64,000 nucleotides of DNA from NCBI GenBank assembly GCA_964020085.1, contig OZ026595.1, forward strand, positions 6,943,217-7,007,216, read 5' to 3'. The position numbers and the translations under genes are program-made. The notes beneath the pieces are model-generated. The model was not told the DNA's origin, searched no databases, and saw nothing but the letters and a program-made list of their open reading frames with translations. How positions within the stretch are numbered: position 1 is the stretch's first letter; each line of letters opens with the position of its first letter. This document shows, in pieces, positions 11,708 through 25,416 of the stretch. This stretch comes from Micromussa lordhowensis (lineage: Eukaryota > Cnidaria > Anthozoa > Scleractinia > Lobophylliidae).

Positions 11708-11974
11708 CTGGGGTCGGTCCGGGTCCACATGCAAAGTTTCGGAGCTGCGCGAAATCTCGCACTATGCTAACCAGCCCGTTTGCTAATTAGCCGAACTTTG
11801 CGCGCGTCGCAACTTTGCAAACTAATACCACCAAAGTACTCCCGGGGTCGGTCCGGTTCCAAATGCGAAGTATCGGAGCTGCGCAAAATCTCCCCAGGCG
11901 TGGCCGGCTGGCTGACTAGTTAGCCGAGCTTGACGCATCTCGCAACTTGGCAAACTAATGGCACCAAAGCACTG
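11708..11974. repeat. 267 bp deletion unit, copy 3
   Basis: It has the same deletion and the same linked markers, including GACGCATCTC. It lies 3208 bp after copy 2, directly follows the array's only 295 bp unit, and opens the first 9353 bp super-repeat. Confidence 0.92.
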
Positions 11975-14900
11975 CTGGGGTCGGTCCGGGTCCACATGCA
12001 AAGTTTCGGAGCTGCGCGAAATCTCGCACTATGCTAACCAGCCCGTTTGCTAATTAGCCGAACTTTGCGCGCGTCGCAACTTTGCAAACTAATACCACCA
12101 AAGCACTCCCGGGGTCGGTCCGGTTCCAAATGCGAAGTATCGGAGCTGCGCAAAATCTCCCACTATGCTAATCAGCCCGGCAGATCCCCAGGCGTGGCCG
12201 GCTGGCTGACTAGTTAGCCGAGCTTGACGCGTCTCGCAACTTGGCAAACTAATGGCACCAAAGCACTCCTGGGGTCGGTCCGGGTCCACATGCAAAGTTT
12301 CGGAGCTGCACGAAATCTCGCACTATGCTAACCAGCCCGTTTGCTAATTAGCCGAACTTTGCGCGCGACGCAACTTTGCAAACTAATACCACCAAAGCAC
12401 TCCCGGGGTCGGTCCGGTTCCAAATGCGAAGTATCAGAGCTGCGCAAAATCTCCCACTATGCTAATCAGCCCGGCAGATCCCCAGGCGTGGCCGGCTTGC
12501 TGACTAGTTAGCCGAGCTTGACGCGTCTCGCAACTTGGCAAACTAATGGCACCAAAGCACTCCTGGGGTCGGTCCGGGTCCACATGCAAAGTTTCGGAGC
12601 TGCGCGAAATCTCGCACTATGCTAACCAGCCCGTTTGCTAATTAGCCGAACTTTGCGCGCGTCGCAACTTTGCAAACTAATACCACCAAAGCACTCCCGG
12701 GGTCGGTCCGGTTCCAAATGCGAAGTATCGGAGCTGCGCAAAATCTCCCACTATGCTAATCAGCCCGGCAGATCCCCAGGCGTGGCCGGCTGGCTGACTA
12801 GTTAGCCGAGCTTGACGCGTCTCGCAACTTGGCAAACTAATGGCACCAAAGCACTCCTGGGGTCGGTCCGGGTCCACATGCAAAGTTTCGGAGCTGCGCG
12901 AAATCTCGCACTATGCTAACCAGCCCGTTTGCTAATTAGCCGAACTTTGCGCGCGTCGCAACTTTGCAAACTAATACCACCAAAGTACTCCCGGGGTCGG
13001 TCCGGTTCCAAATGCGAAGAATCGGAGCTGCGCAAAATCTCCCACTATGCTAATCAGCCCGGCAGATCCCCAGGCGTGGCCGGCTGGCTGACTAGTTAGC
13101 CGAGCTTGACGCGTCTCGCAACTTGGCAAACTAATGGCACCAAAGCACTCCTGGGGTCGGTCCGGGTCCACATGCAAAGTTTCGGAGCTGCGCGAAATCT
13201 CGCACTATGCTAACCAGCCCGTTTGCTAATTAGCCGAACTTTGCGCGCGTCGCAACTTTGCAAACTAATACCACCAAAGCACTCCCGGGGTCGGTCCGGT
13301 TCCAAATGCGAAGTATCGGAGCTGCGCAAAATCTCCCACTATGCTAATCAGCCCGGCAGATCCCCAGGCGTGGCCGGCTGGCTGACTAGTTAGCCGAGCT
13401 TGACGCGTCTCGCAACTTGGCAAACTAATGGCACCAAAGCACTCCTGGGGTCGGTCCGGGTCCACATGCAAAGTTTCGGAGCTGCGCGAAATCTCGCACT
13501 ATGCTAACCAGCCCGTTTGCTAATTAGCCGAACTTTGCGCGCGTCGCAACTTTGCAAACTAATACCACCAAAGCACTCCCGGGGTCGGTCCGGTTCCAAA
13601 TGCGAAGTATCGGAGCTGCGCAAAATCTCCCACTATGCTAATCAGCCCGGCAGATCCCCAGGCGTGGCCGGCTGGCTGACTAGTTAGCCGAGCTTGACGC
13701 GTCTCGCAACTTGGCAAACTAATGGCACCAAAGCACTCCTGGGGTCGGTCCGGGTCCACATGCAAAGTTTCGGAGCTGCGCGAAATCTCGCACTATGCTA
13801 ACCAGCCCGTTTGCTAATTAGCCGAACTTTGCGCGCGTCGCAACTTTGCAAACTAATACCACCAAAGCACTCCCGGGGTCGGTCCGGTTCCAAATGCGAA
13901 GTATCGGAGCTGCGCAAAATCTCCCACTATGCTAATCAGCCCGGCAGATCCCCAGGCGTGGCCGGCTGGCTGACTAGTTAGCCGAGCTTGACGCGTCTCG
14001 CAACTTGGCAAACTAATGGCACCAAAGCACTCCTGGGGTCGGTCCGGGTCCACATGCAAAGTTTCGGAGCTGCGCGAAATCTCGCACTATGCTAACCAGC
14101 CCGTTTGCTAATTAGCCGAACTTTGCGCGCGTCGCAACTTTGCAAACTAATACCACCAAAGCACTCCCGGGGTCGGTCCGGTTCCAAATGCGAAGTATCG
14201 GAGCTGCGCAAAATCTCCCACTATGCTAATCAGCCCGGCAGATCCCCAGGCGTGGCCGGCTGGCTGACTAGTTAGCCGAGCTTCACGCGTCTCGCAACTT
14301 GGCAAACTAATGGCACCAAAGCACTCCTGGGGTCGGTCCGGGTCCACATGCAAAGTTTCGGAGCTGCACGAAATCTCGCACTATGCTAACCAGCCCGTTT
14401 GCTAATTAGCCGAACTTTGCGCGCGTCGCAACTTTGCAAACTAATACCACCAAAGCACTCCCGGGGTCGGTCCGGTTCCAAATGCGAAGTATCGGAGCTG
14501 CGCAAAATCTCCCACTATGCTAATCAGCCCGGCAGATCCCCAGGCGTGGCCGGCTGGCTGACTAGTTAGCCGAGCTTGACGCGTCTCGCAACTTGGCAAA
14601 CTAATGGCACCAAAGCACTCCTGGGGTCGGTCCGGGTCCACATGCAAAGTTTCGGAGCTGCGCGAAATCTCGCACTATGCTAACCAGCCCGTTTGCTAAT
14701 TAGCCGAACTTTGCGCGCGTCGCAACTTTGCAAACTAATACCACCAAAGCACTCCCGGGGTCGGTCCGGTTCCAAATGCGAAGTATCGGAGCTGCGCAAA
14801 ATCTCCCACTATGCTAATCAGCCCGGCAGATCCCCAGACGTGGCCGGCTGGCTGACTAGTTAGCCGAGCTTGACGCGTCTCGCAACTTGGCAAACTAATG

Positions 14901-15796
14901 GCACCAAAGCACTCCTGGGGTCGGTCCGGGTCCACATGCAAAGTTTCGGAGCTGCGCGAAATCTCGCACTATGCTAACCAGCCCGTTTGCTAATTAGCCG
15001 AACTTTGCGCGCGTCGCAACTTTGCAAACTAATACCACCAAAGCACTCCCGGGGTCGGTCCGGTTCCAAATGCGAAGTATCGGAGCTGCGCAAAATCTCC
15101 CACTATGCTAATCAGCCCGGCAGATCCCCAGGCGTGGCCGGCTGGCTGACTAGTTAGCCGAGCTTTACGCGTCTCGCAACTTGGCAAACTAATGGCACCA
15201 AAGCACTCCTGGGGTCGGTCCGGGTCCACATGCAAAGTTTCGGAGCTGCACGAAATCTCGCACTATGCTAACCAGCCCGTTTGCTAATTAGCCGAACTTT
15301 GCGCGCGTCGCAACTTTGCAAACTAATACCACCAAAGCACTCCCGGGGTCGGTCCGGTTCCAAATGCGAAGTATCGGAGCTGCGCAAAATCTCCCACTAT
15401 GCTAATCAGCCCGGCAGATCCCCAGGCGTGGCCGGCTGGCTGACTAGTTAGCCGAGCTTGACGCGTCTCGCAACTTGGCAAACTAATGGCACCAAAGCAC
15501 TCCTGGGGTCGGTCCGGGTCCACATGCAAAGTTTCGGAGCTGCGCGAAATCTCGCACTATGCTAACCAGCCCGTTTGCTAATTAGCCGAACTTTGCGCGC
15601 GTCGCAACTTTGCAAACTAATACCACCAAAGCACTCCCGGGGTCGGTCCGGTTCCAAATGCGAAGTATCGGAGCTGCGCAAAATCTCCCACTATGCTAAT
15701 CAGCCCGGCAGATCCCCAGGCGTGGCCGGCTGGCTGACTAGTTAGCCGAGCTTGACGCGTCTCGCAACTTGGCAAACTAATGGCACCAAAGCACTC
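11708..15796. repeat. Higher-order repeat block 3, 14 units, 4089 bp
   Basis: It shows the full 14-unit order: 267 bp unit, GCGCGACGC with TATCAGAGC and GGCTTGCTG (unit 3), GAAGAATCGG (5), AGCTTCACGCG then GCTGCACGAA (9), CCAGACGTGG (11), AGCTTTACGCG (12). It matches 21061-25149 in length and marker order. Confidence 0.88.
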
Positions 15797-16063
15797 CTGG
15801 GGTCGGTCCGGGTCCACATGCAAAGTTTCGGAGCTGCGCGAAATCTCGCACTATGCTAACCAGCCCGTTTGCTAATTAGCCGAACTTTGCGCGCGTCGCA
15901 ACTTTGCAAACTAATACCACCAAAGTACTCCCGGGGTCGGTCCGGTTCCAAATGCGAAGTATCGGAGCTGCGCAAAATCTCCCCAGGCGTGGCCGGCTGG
16001 CTGACTAGTTAGCCGAGCTTGACGCGTCTCGCAACTTGGCAAACTAATGGCACCAAAGCACTG
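15797..16063. repeat. 267 bp deletion unit, copy 4 (GCGTCTC subtype)
   Basis: It has the same deletion, AAAGTACTCCC and CACTGCTGGGG, but with the common GACGCGTCTC in place of GACGCATCTC. It therefore represents a second subtype, shared with the units at 25150 and 25711. It opens an 18-unit block. Confidence 0.92.
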
Positions 16064-17827
16064 CTGGGGTCGGTCCGGGTCCACATGCAAAGTTTCGGAG
16101 CTGCGCGAAATCTCGCACTATGCTAACCAGCCCGTTTGCTAATTAGCCGAACTTTGCGCGCGTCGCAACTTTGCAAACTAATACCACCAAAGCACTCCCG
16201 GGGTCGGTCCGGTTCCAAATGCGAAGTATCGGAGCTGCGCAAAATCTCCCACTATGCTAATCAGCCCGGCAGATCCCCAGGCGTGGCCGGCTGGCTGACT
16301 AGTTAGCCGAGCTTGACGCGTCTCGCAACTTGGCAAACTAATGGCACCAAAGCACTCCTGGGGTCGGTCCGGGTCCACATGCAAAGTTTCGGACCTGCAC
16401 GAAATCTCGCACTATGCTAACCAGCCCGTTTGCTAATTAGCCGAACTTTGCGCGCGTCGCAACTTTGCAAACTAATACCACCAAAGCACTCCCGGGGTCG
16501 GTCCGGTTCCAAATGCGAAGTATCGGAGCTGCGCAAAATCTCCCACTATGCTAATCAGCCCGGCAGATCCCCAGGCGTGGCCGGCTGGCTGACTAGTTAG
16601 CCGAGCTTGACGCATCTCGCAACTTGGCAAACTAATGGCACCAAAGCACTCCTGGGGTCGGTCCGGGTCCACATGCAAAGTTTCGGAGCTGCGCGAAATC
16701 TCGCACTATGCTAACCAGCCCGTTTGCTAATTAGCCGAACTTTGCGCGCGTCGCAACTTTGCAAACTAATACCACCAAAGCACTCCCGGGGTCGGTCCGG
16801 TTCCAAATGCGAAGTATCGGAGCTGCGCAAAATCTCCCACTATGCTAATCAGCCCGGCAGATCCCCAGGCGTGGCCGGCTGGCTGACTAGTTAGCCGAGC
16901 TTGACGCGTCTCGCAACTTGGCAAACTAATGGCACCAAAGCACTCCTGGGGTCGGTCCGGGTCCACATGCAAAGTTTCGGAGCTGCGCGAAATCTCGCAC
17001 TATGCTAACCAGCCCGTTTGCTAATTAGCCGAACTTTGCGCGCGTCGCAACTTTGCAAACTAATACCACCAAAGTACTCCCGGGGTCGGTCCGGTTCCAA
17101 ATGCGAAGTATCGGAGCTGCGCAAAATCTCCCACTATGCTAATCAGCCCGGCAGATCCCCAGGCGTGGCCGGCTGGCTGACTAGTTAGCCGAGCTTGACG
17201 CGTCTCGCAACTTGGCAAACTAATGGCACCAAAGCACTCCTGGGGTCGGTCCGGGTCCACATGCAAAGTTTCGGAGCTGCGCGAAATCTCGCACTATGCT
17301 AACCAGCCCGTTTGCTAATTAGCCGAACTTTGCGCGCGTCGCAACTTTGCAAACTAATACCACCAAAGCACTCCCGGGGTCGGTCCGGTTCCAAATGCGA
17401 AGTATCGGAGCTGCGCAAAATCTCCCACTATGCTAATCAGCCCGGCAGATCCCCAGGCGTGGCCGGCTGGCTGACTAGTTAGCCGAGCTTGACGCGTCTC
17501 GCAACTTGGCAAACTAATGGCACCAAAGCACTCCTGGGGTCGGTCCGGGTCCACATGCAAAGTTTCGGAGCTGCGCGAAATCTCGCACTATGCTAACCAG
17601 CCCGTTTGCTAATTAGCCGAACTTTGCGCGCGTCGCAACTTTGCAAACTAATACCACCAAAGCACTCCCGGGGTCGGTCCGGTTCCAAATGCGAAGTATC
17701 GGAGCTGCGCAAAATCTCCCACTATGCTAATCAGCCCGGCAGATCCCCAGGCGTGGCCGGCTGGCTGACTAGTTAGCCGAGCTTGACGCGTCTCGCAAGT
17801 TGGCAAACTAATGGCACCAAAGCACTC

Positions 17828-18120
17828 CTGGGGTCGGTCCGGGTCCACATGCAAAGTTTCGGAGCTGCGCGAAATCTCGCACTATGCTAACCAGCCCGTT
17901 TGCTAATTAGCCGAACTTTGCGCGCGTCGCAACTTTGCAAACTAATACACCAAAGCACTCCCGGGGTCGGTCCGGTTCCAAATGCGAAGTATCGGAGCTG
18001 CGCAAAATCTCCCACTATGCTAATCAGCCCGGCAGATCCCCAGGCGTGGCCGGCTGGCTGACTAGTTAGCCGAGCTTGACGCGTCTCGCAACTTGGCAAA
18101 CTAATGGCACCAAAGCACTC
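17828..18120. repeat. 293 bp unit with a single-base deletion, copy 1
   Basis: Near 17947 the unit reads AATACACCAAAG where others read AATACCACCAAAG. The preceding unit carries CAAGTTGG for CAACTTGG. Both markers recur together 9914 bp downstream. Confidence 0.88.
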
Positions 18121-21060
18121 CTGGGGTCGGTCCGGGTCCACATGCAAAGTTTCGGAGCTGCGCGAAATCTCACACTATGCTAACCAGCCCGTTTGCTAAT
18201 TAGCCGAACTTTGCGCGCGTCGCAACTTTGCAAACTAATACCACCAAAGCACTCCCGGGGTCGGTCCGGTTCCAAATGCGAAGTATCGGAGCTGCGCAAA
18301 ATCTCCCACTATGCTAATCAGCCCGGCAGATCCCCAGGCGTGGCCGGCTGGCTGACTAGTTAGCCGAGCTTCACGCGTCTCGCAACTTGGCAAACTAATG
18401 GCACCAAAGCACTCCTGGGGTCGGTCCGGGTCCACATGCAAAGTTTCGGAGCTGCACGAAATCTCGCACTATGCTAACCAGCCCGTTTGCTAATTAGCCG
18501 AACTTTGCGCGCGTCGCAACTTTGCAAACTAATACCACCAAAGCACTCCCGGGGTCGGTCCGGTTCCAAATGCGAAGTATCGGAGCTGCGCAAAATCTCC
18601 CACTATGCTAATCAGCCCGGCAGATCCCCAGGCGTGGCCGGCTGGCTGACTAGTTAGCCGAGCTTGATGCGTCTCGCAACTTGGAAAACTAATGGCACCA
18701 AAGCACTCCTGGGGTCGGTCCGGGTCCACATGCAAAGTTTCGGAGCTGCGCGAAATCTCGCACTATGCTAACCAGCCCGTTTGCTAATTAGCCGAACTTT
18801 GCGCGCGTCGCAACTTTGCAAACTAATACCACCAAAGCACTCCCGGGGTCGGTCCGGTTCCAAATGCGAAGTATCGGAGCTGCGCAAAATCTCCCACTAT
18901 GCTAATCAGCCCGGCAGATCCCCAGGCGTGGCCGGCTGGCTGACTAGTTAGCCGAGCTTGACGCGTCTCGCAACTTGGCAAACTAATGGCACCAAAGCAC
19001 TCCTGGGGTCGGTCCGGGTCCACATGCAAAGTTTCGGAGCTGCGCGAAATCTCGCACTATGCTAACCAGCCCGTTTGCTAATTAGCCGAACTTTGCGCGC
19101 GTCGCAACTTTGCAAACTAATACCACCAAAGCACTCCCGGGGTCGGTCCGGTTCCAAATGCGAAGTATCGGAGCTGCGCAAAATCTCCCACTATGCTAAT
19201 CAGCCCGGCAGATCCCCAGGCGTGGCCGGCTGGCTGACTAGTTAGCCGAGCTTGACGCGTCTCGCAACTTGGCAAACTAATGGCACCAAAGCACTCCTGG
19301 GGTCGGTCCGGGTCCACATGCAAAGTTTCGGAGCTGCGCGAAATCTCGCACTATGCTAACCAGCCCGTTTGCTAATTAGCCGAACTTTGCGCGCGTCGCA
19401 ACTTTGCAAACTAATACCACCAAAGCACTCCCGGGGTCGGTCCGGTTCCAAATGCGAAGTATCGGAGCTGCGCAAAATCTCCCACTATGCTAATCAGCCC
19501 GGCAGATCCCCAGGCGTGGCCGGCTGGCTGACTAGTTAGCCGAGCTTGACGCGTCTCGCAACTTGGCAAACTAATGGCACCAAAGCACTCCTGGGGTCGG
19601 TCCGGGTCCACATGCAAAGTTTCGGAGCTGCGCGAAATCTCGCCCTATGCTAACCAGCCCGTTTGCTAATTAGCCGAACTTTGCGTGCGTCGCAACTTTG
19701 CAAACTAATACCACCAAAGCACTCCCGGGTTCGGTCCGGTTCCAAATGCGAAGTATCGGAGCTGCGCAAAATCTCCCACTATGCTAATCAGCCCGGCAGA
19801 TCCCCAGGCGTGGCCGGCTGGCTGACTAGTTAGCCGAGCTTGACGCGTCTCGCAACTTGGCAAACTAATGGCACCAAAGCACTCCTGGGGTCGGTCCGGG
19901 TCCACATGCAAAGTTTCGGAGCTGCGCGAAATCTCGCCCTATGCTAACCAGCCCGTTTGCTAATTAGCCGAACTTTGCGCGCGTCGCAACTTTGCAAACT
20001 AATACCACCAAAGCACTCCCGGGGTCGGTCCGGTTCCAAATGCGAAGTATCGGAGCTGCGCAAAATCTCCCACTATGCTAATCAGCCCAGCAGATCCCCA
20101 GGCGTGGCCGGCTGGCTGACTAGTTAGCCGAGCTTGACGCGTCTCGCAACTTGGCAAACTAATGGCACCAAAGCACTCCTGGGGTCGGTCCGGGTCCACA
20201 TGCAAAGTTTCGGAGCTGCGCGAAATCTCGCACTATGCTAACCAGCCCGTTTGCTAATTAGCCGAACTTTGCGCGCGTCGCAACTTTGCAAACTAATACC
20301 ACCAAAGCACTCCCGGGGTCGGTCCGGTTCCAAATGCGAAGTATCGGAGCTGCGCAAAATCTCCCACTATGCTAATCAGCCCGGCAGATCCCCAGGCGTG
20401 GCCGGCTGGCTGACTAGTTAGCCGAGCTTGACGCGTCTCGCAACTTGGCAAACTAATGGCACCAAAGCACTCCTGGGGTCGGTCCGGGTCCACATGCAAA
20501 GTTTCGGAGCTGCGCGAAATCTCGCACTATGCTAACCAGCCCGTTTGCTAATTAGCCGAACTTTGCGCGCGTCGCAACTTTGCAAACTAATACCACCAAA
20601 GCACTCCCGGGGTCGGTCCGGTTCCAAATGCGAAGTATCGGAGCTGCGCAAAATCTCCCACTATGCTAATCAGCCCGGCAGATCCCCAGGCGTGGCCGGC
20701 TGGCTGACTAGTTAGCCGAGCTTGACGCGTCTCGCAACTTGGCAAACTAATGGCACCAAAGCACTCCTGGGGTCGGTCCGGGTCCACATGCAAAGTTTCG
20801 GAGCTGCGCGAAATCTCGCACTATGCTAACCAGCCCGTTTGCTAATTAGCCGAACTTTGCGCGCGTCGCAACTTTGCAAACTAATACCACCAAAGCACTC
20901 CCGGGGTCGGTCCGGTTCCAAATGCGAAGTATCGGAGCTGCGCAAAATCTCCCACTATGCTAATCAGCCCGGCAGATCCCCAGGCGTGGCCGGCTGGCTG
21001 ACTAGTTAGCCGAGCTTGACGCGTCTCGCAACTTGGCAAACTAATGGCACCAAAGCACTC

Positions 21061-21327
21061 CTGGGGTCGGTCCGGGTCCACATGCAAAGTTTCGGAGCTG
21101 CGCGAAATCTCGCACTATGCTAACCAGCCCGTTTGCTAATTAGCCGAACTTTGCGCGCGTCGCAACTTTGCAAACTAATACCACCAAAGTACTCCCGGGG
21201 TCGGTCCGGTTCCAAATGCGAAGTATCGGAGCTGCGCAAAATCTCCCCAGGCGTGGCCGGCTGGCTGACTAGTTAGCCGAGCTTGACGCATCTCGCAACT
21301 TGGCAAACTAATGGCACCAAAGCACTG
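21061..21327. repeat. 267 bp deletion unit, copy 5
   Basis: It has the GACGCATCTC subtype. It lies 9353 bp after copy 3 and is that copy's counterpart in the duplicated super-repeat; it opens a 14-unit block. Confidence 0.92.
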
Positions 21328-24300
21328 CTGGGGTCGGTCCGGGTCCACATGCAAAGTTTCGGAGCTGCGCGAAATCTCGCACTATGCTAACCAGCCCGTT
21401 TGCTAATTAGCCGAACTTTGCGCGCGTCGCAACTTTGCAAACTAATACCACCAAAGCACTCCCGGGGTCGGTCCGGTTCCAAATGCGAAGTATCGGAGCT
21501 GCGCAAAATCTCCCACTATGCTAATCAGCCCGGCAGATCCCCAGGCGTGGCCGGCTGGCTGACTAGTTAGCCGAGCTTGACGCGTCTCGCAACTTGGCAA
21601 ACTAATGGCACCAAAGCACTCCTGGGGTCGGTCCGGGTCCACATGCAAAGTTTCGGAGCTGCACGAAATCTCGCACTATGCTAACCAGCCCGTTTGCTAA
21701 TTAGCCGAACTTTGCGCGCGACGCAACTTTGCAAACTAATACCACCAAAGCACTCCCGGGGTCGGTCCGGTTCCAAATGCGAAGTATCAGAGCTGCGCAA
21801 AATCTCCCACTATGCTAATCAGCCCGGCAGATCCCCAGGCGTGGCCGGCTTGCTGACTAGTTAGCCGAGCTTGACGCGTCTCGCAACTTGGCAAACTAAT
21901 GGCACCAAAGCACTCCTGGGGTCGGTCCGGGTCCACATGCAAAGTTTCGGAGCTGCGCGAAATCTCGCACTATGCTAACCAGCCCGTTTGCTAATTAGCC
22001 GAACTTTGCGCGCGTCGCAACTTTGCAAACTAATACCACCAAAGCACTCCCGGGGTCGGTCCGGTTCCAAATGCGAAGTATCGGAGCTGCGCAAAATCTC
22101 CCACTATGCTAATCAGCCCGGCAGATCCCCAGGCGTGGCCGGCTGGCTGACTAGTTAGCCGAGCTTGACGCGTCTCGCAACTTGGCAAACTAATGGCACC
22201 AAAGCACTCCTGGGGTCGGTCCGGGTCCACATGCAAAGTTTCGGAGCTGCGCGAAATCTCGCACTATGCTAACCAGCCCGTTTGCTAATTAGCCGAACTT
22301 TGCGCGCGTCGCAACTTTGCAAACTAATACCACCAAAGTACTCCCGGGGTCGGTCCGGTTCCAAATGCGAAGAATCGGAGCTGCGCAAAATCTCCCACTA
22401 TGCTAATCAGCCCGGCAGATCCCCAGGCGTGGCCGGCTGGCTGACTAGTTAGCCGAGCTTGACGCGTCTCGCAACTTGGCAAACTAATGGCACCAAAGCA
22501 CTCCTGGGGTCGGTCCGGGTCCACATGCAAAGTTTCGGAGCTGCGCGAAATCTCGCACTATGCTAACCAGCCCGTTTGCTAATTAGCCGAACTTTGCGCG
22601 CGTCGCAACTTTGCAAACTAATACCACCAAAGCACTCCCGGGGTCGGTCCGGTTCCAAATGCGAAGTATCGGAGCTGCGCAAAATCTCCCACTATGCTAA
22701 TCAGCCCGGCAGATCCCCAGGCGTGGCCGGCTGGCTGACTAGTTAGCCGAGCTTGACGCGTCTCGCAACTTGGCAAACTAATGGCACCAAAGCACTCCTG
22801 GGGTCGGTCCGGGTCCACATGCAAAGTTTCGGAGCTGCGCGAAATCTCGCACTATGCTAACCAGCCCGTTTGCTAATTAGCCGAACTTTGCGCGCGTCGC
22901 AACTTTGCAAACTAATACCACCAAAGCACTCCCGGGGTCGGTCCGGTTCCAAATGCGAAGTATCGGAGCTGCGCAAAATCTCCCACTATGCTAATCAGCC
23001 CGGCAGATCCCCAGGCGTGGCCGGCTGGCTGACTAGTTAGCCGAGCTTGACGCGTCTCGCAACTTGGCAAACTAATGGCACCAAAGCACTCCTGGGGTCG
23101 GTCCGGGTCCACATGCAAAGTTTCGGAGCTGCGCGAAATCTCGCACTATGCTAACCAGCCCGTTTGCTAATTAGCCGAACTTTGCGCGCGTCGCAACTTT
23201 GCAAACTAATACCACCAAAGCACTCCCGGGGTCGGTCCGGTTCCAAATGCGAAGTATCGGAGCTGCGCAAAATCTCCCACTATGCTAATCAGCCCGGCAG
23301 ATCCCCAGGCGTGGCCGGCTGGCTGACTAGTTAGCCGAGCTTGACGCGTCTCGCAACTTGGCAAACTAATGGCACCAAAGCACTCCTGGGGTCGGTCCGG
23401 GTCCACATGCAAAGTTTCGGAGCTGCGCGAAATCTCGCACTATGCTAACCAGCCCGTTTGCTAATTAGCCGAACTTTGCGCGCGTCGCAACTTTGCAAAC
23501 TAATACCACCAAAGCACTCCCGGGGTCGGTCCGGTTCCAAATGCGAAGTATCGGAGCTGCGCAAAATCTCCCACTATGCTAATCAGCCCGGCAGATCCCC
23601 AGGCGTGGCCGGCTGGCTGACTAGTTAGCCGAGCTTGACGCGTCTCGCAACTTGGCAAACTAATGGCACCAAAGCACTCCTGGGGTCGGTCCGGGTCCAC
23701 ATGCAAAGTTTCGGAGCTGCACGAAATCTCGCACTATGCTAACCAGCCCGTTTGCTAATTAGCCGAACTTTGCGCGCGTCGCAACTTTGCAAACTAATAC
23801 CACCAAAGCACTCCCGGGGTCGGTCCGGTTCCAAATGCGAAGTATCGGAGCTGCGCAAAATCTCCCACTATGCTAATCAGCCCGGCAGATCCCCAGGCGT
23901 GGCCGGCTGGCTGACTAGTTAGCCGAGCTTGACGCGTCTCGCAACTTGGCAAACTAATGGCACCAAAGCACTCCTGGGGTCGGTCCGGGTCCACATGCAA
24001 AGTTTCGGAGCTGCGCGAAATCTCGCACTATGCTAACCAGCCCGTTTGCTAATTAGCCGAACTTTGCGCGCGTCGCAACTTTGCAAACTAATACCACCAA
24101 AGCACTCCCGGGGTCGGTCCGGTTCCAAATGCGAAGTATCGGAGCTGCGCAAAATCTCCCACTATGCTAATCAGCCCGGCAGATCCCCAGACGTGGCCGG
24201 CTGGCTGACTAGTTAGCCGAGCTTGACGCGTCTCGCAACTTGGCAAACTAATGGCACCAAAGCACTCCTGGGGTCGGTCCGGGTCCACATGCAAAGTTTC

Positions 24301-25149
24301 GGAGCTGCGCGAAATCTCGCACTATGCTAACCAGCCCGTTTGCTAATTAGCCGAACTTTGCGCGCGTCGCAACTTTGCAAACTAATACCACCAAAGCACT
24401 CCCGGGGTCGGTCCGGTTCCAAATGCGAAGTATCGGAGCTGCGCAAAATCTCCCACTATGCTAATCAGCCCGGCAGATCCCCAGGCGTGGCCGGCTGGCT
24501 GACTAGTTAGCCGAGCTTTACGCGTCTCGCAACTTGGCAAACTAATGGCACCAAAGCACTCCTGGGGTCGGTCCGGGTCCACATGCAAAGTTTCGGAGCT
24601 GCACGAAATCTCGCACTATGCTAACCAGCCCGTTTGCTAATTAGCCGAACTTTGCGCGCGTCGCAACTTTGCAAACTAATACCACCAAAGCACTCCCGGG
24701 GTCGGTCCGGTTCCAAATGCGAAGTATCGGAGCTGCGCAAAATCTCCCACTATGCTAATCAGCCCGGCAGATCCCCAGGCGTGGCCGGCTGGCTGACTAG
24801 TTAGCCGAGCTTGACGCGTCTCGCAACTTGGCAAACTAATGGCACCAAAGCACTCCTGGGGTCGGTCCGGGTCCACATGCAAAGTTTCGGAGCTGCGCGA
24901 AATCTCGCACTATGCTAACCAGCCCGTTTGCTAATTAGCCGAACTTTGCGCGCGTCGCAACTTTGCAAACTAATACCACCAAAGCACTCCCGGGGTCGGT
25001 CCGGTTCCAAATGCGAAGTATCGGAGCTGCGCAAAATCTCCCACTATGCTAATCAGCCCGGCAGATCCCCAGGCGTGGCCGGCTGGCTGACTAGTTAGCC
25101 GAGCTTGACGCGTCTCGCAACTTGGCAAACTAATGGCACCAAAGCACTC
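21061..25149. repeat. Higher-order repeat block 5, 14 units, 4089 bp
   Basis: This is the counterpart of block 3 at a constant offset of 9353 bp, same length and nearly all the same markers. The one clear difference I saw is in unit 9: AGCTTGACGCG replaces AGCTTCACGCG, although the linked GCTGCACGAA 84 bp further on is kept. Confidence 0.88.
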
Positions 25150-25416
25150 CTGGGGTCGGTCCGGGTCCACATGCAAAGTTTCGGAGCTGCGCGAAATCTC
25201 GCACTATGCTAACCAGCCCGTTTGCTAATTAGCCGAACTTTGCGCGCGTCGCAACTTTGCAAACTAATACCACCAAAGTACTCCCGGGGTCGGTCCGGTT
25301 CCAAATGCGAAGTATCGGAGCTGCGCAAAATCTCCCCAGGCGTGGCCGGCTGGCTGACTAGTTAGCCGAGCTTGACGCGTCTCGCAACTTGGCAAACTAA
25401 TGGCACCAAAGCACTG
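25150..25416. repeat. 267 bp deletion unit, copy 6
   Basis: It has the GACGCGTCTC subtype and lies 9353 bp after copy 4. Only one normal unit separates it from copy 7, so a two-unit segment has been duplicated here. Confidence 0.92.

Larger units (their letters stand above)
11708..21060. repeat. 9353 bp super-repeat, copy 1
   Basis: Blocks 3 and 4 together form a larger repeat of 32 units. Copy 2 starts immediately at 21061, so the two are in tandem. Low-frequency markers found almost nowhere else in the window occur in both, which indicates a recent duplication. Confidence 0.85.
15797..21060. repeat. Higher-order repeat block 4, 18 units, 5264 bp
   Basis: Units 1 to 9 keep some block-wide markers (deletion unit, AAAGTACTCCC in unit 5, AGCTTCACGCG in unit 9) but add private ones: GGACCTGCACG after unit 2, GACGCATCTC (3), CAAGTTGG (7), the one-base deletion (8), GATGCG with GGAAAACTAA (10). 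Unit 14 (from 19591) carries CGCCCTATG, GCGTGCG and GGGTTCGG; unit 15 carries CCCAGCAG. It looks like a rearranged relative of the 14-unit block. Confidence 0.85.
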
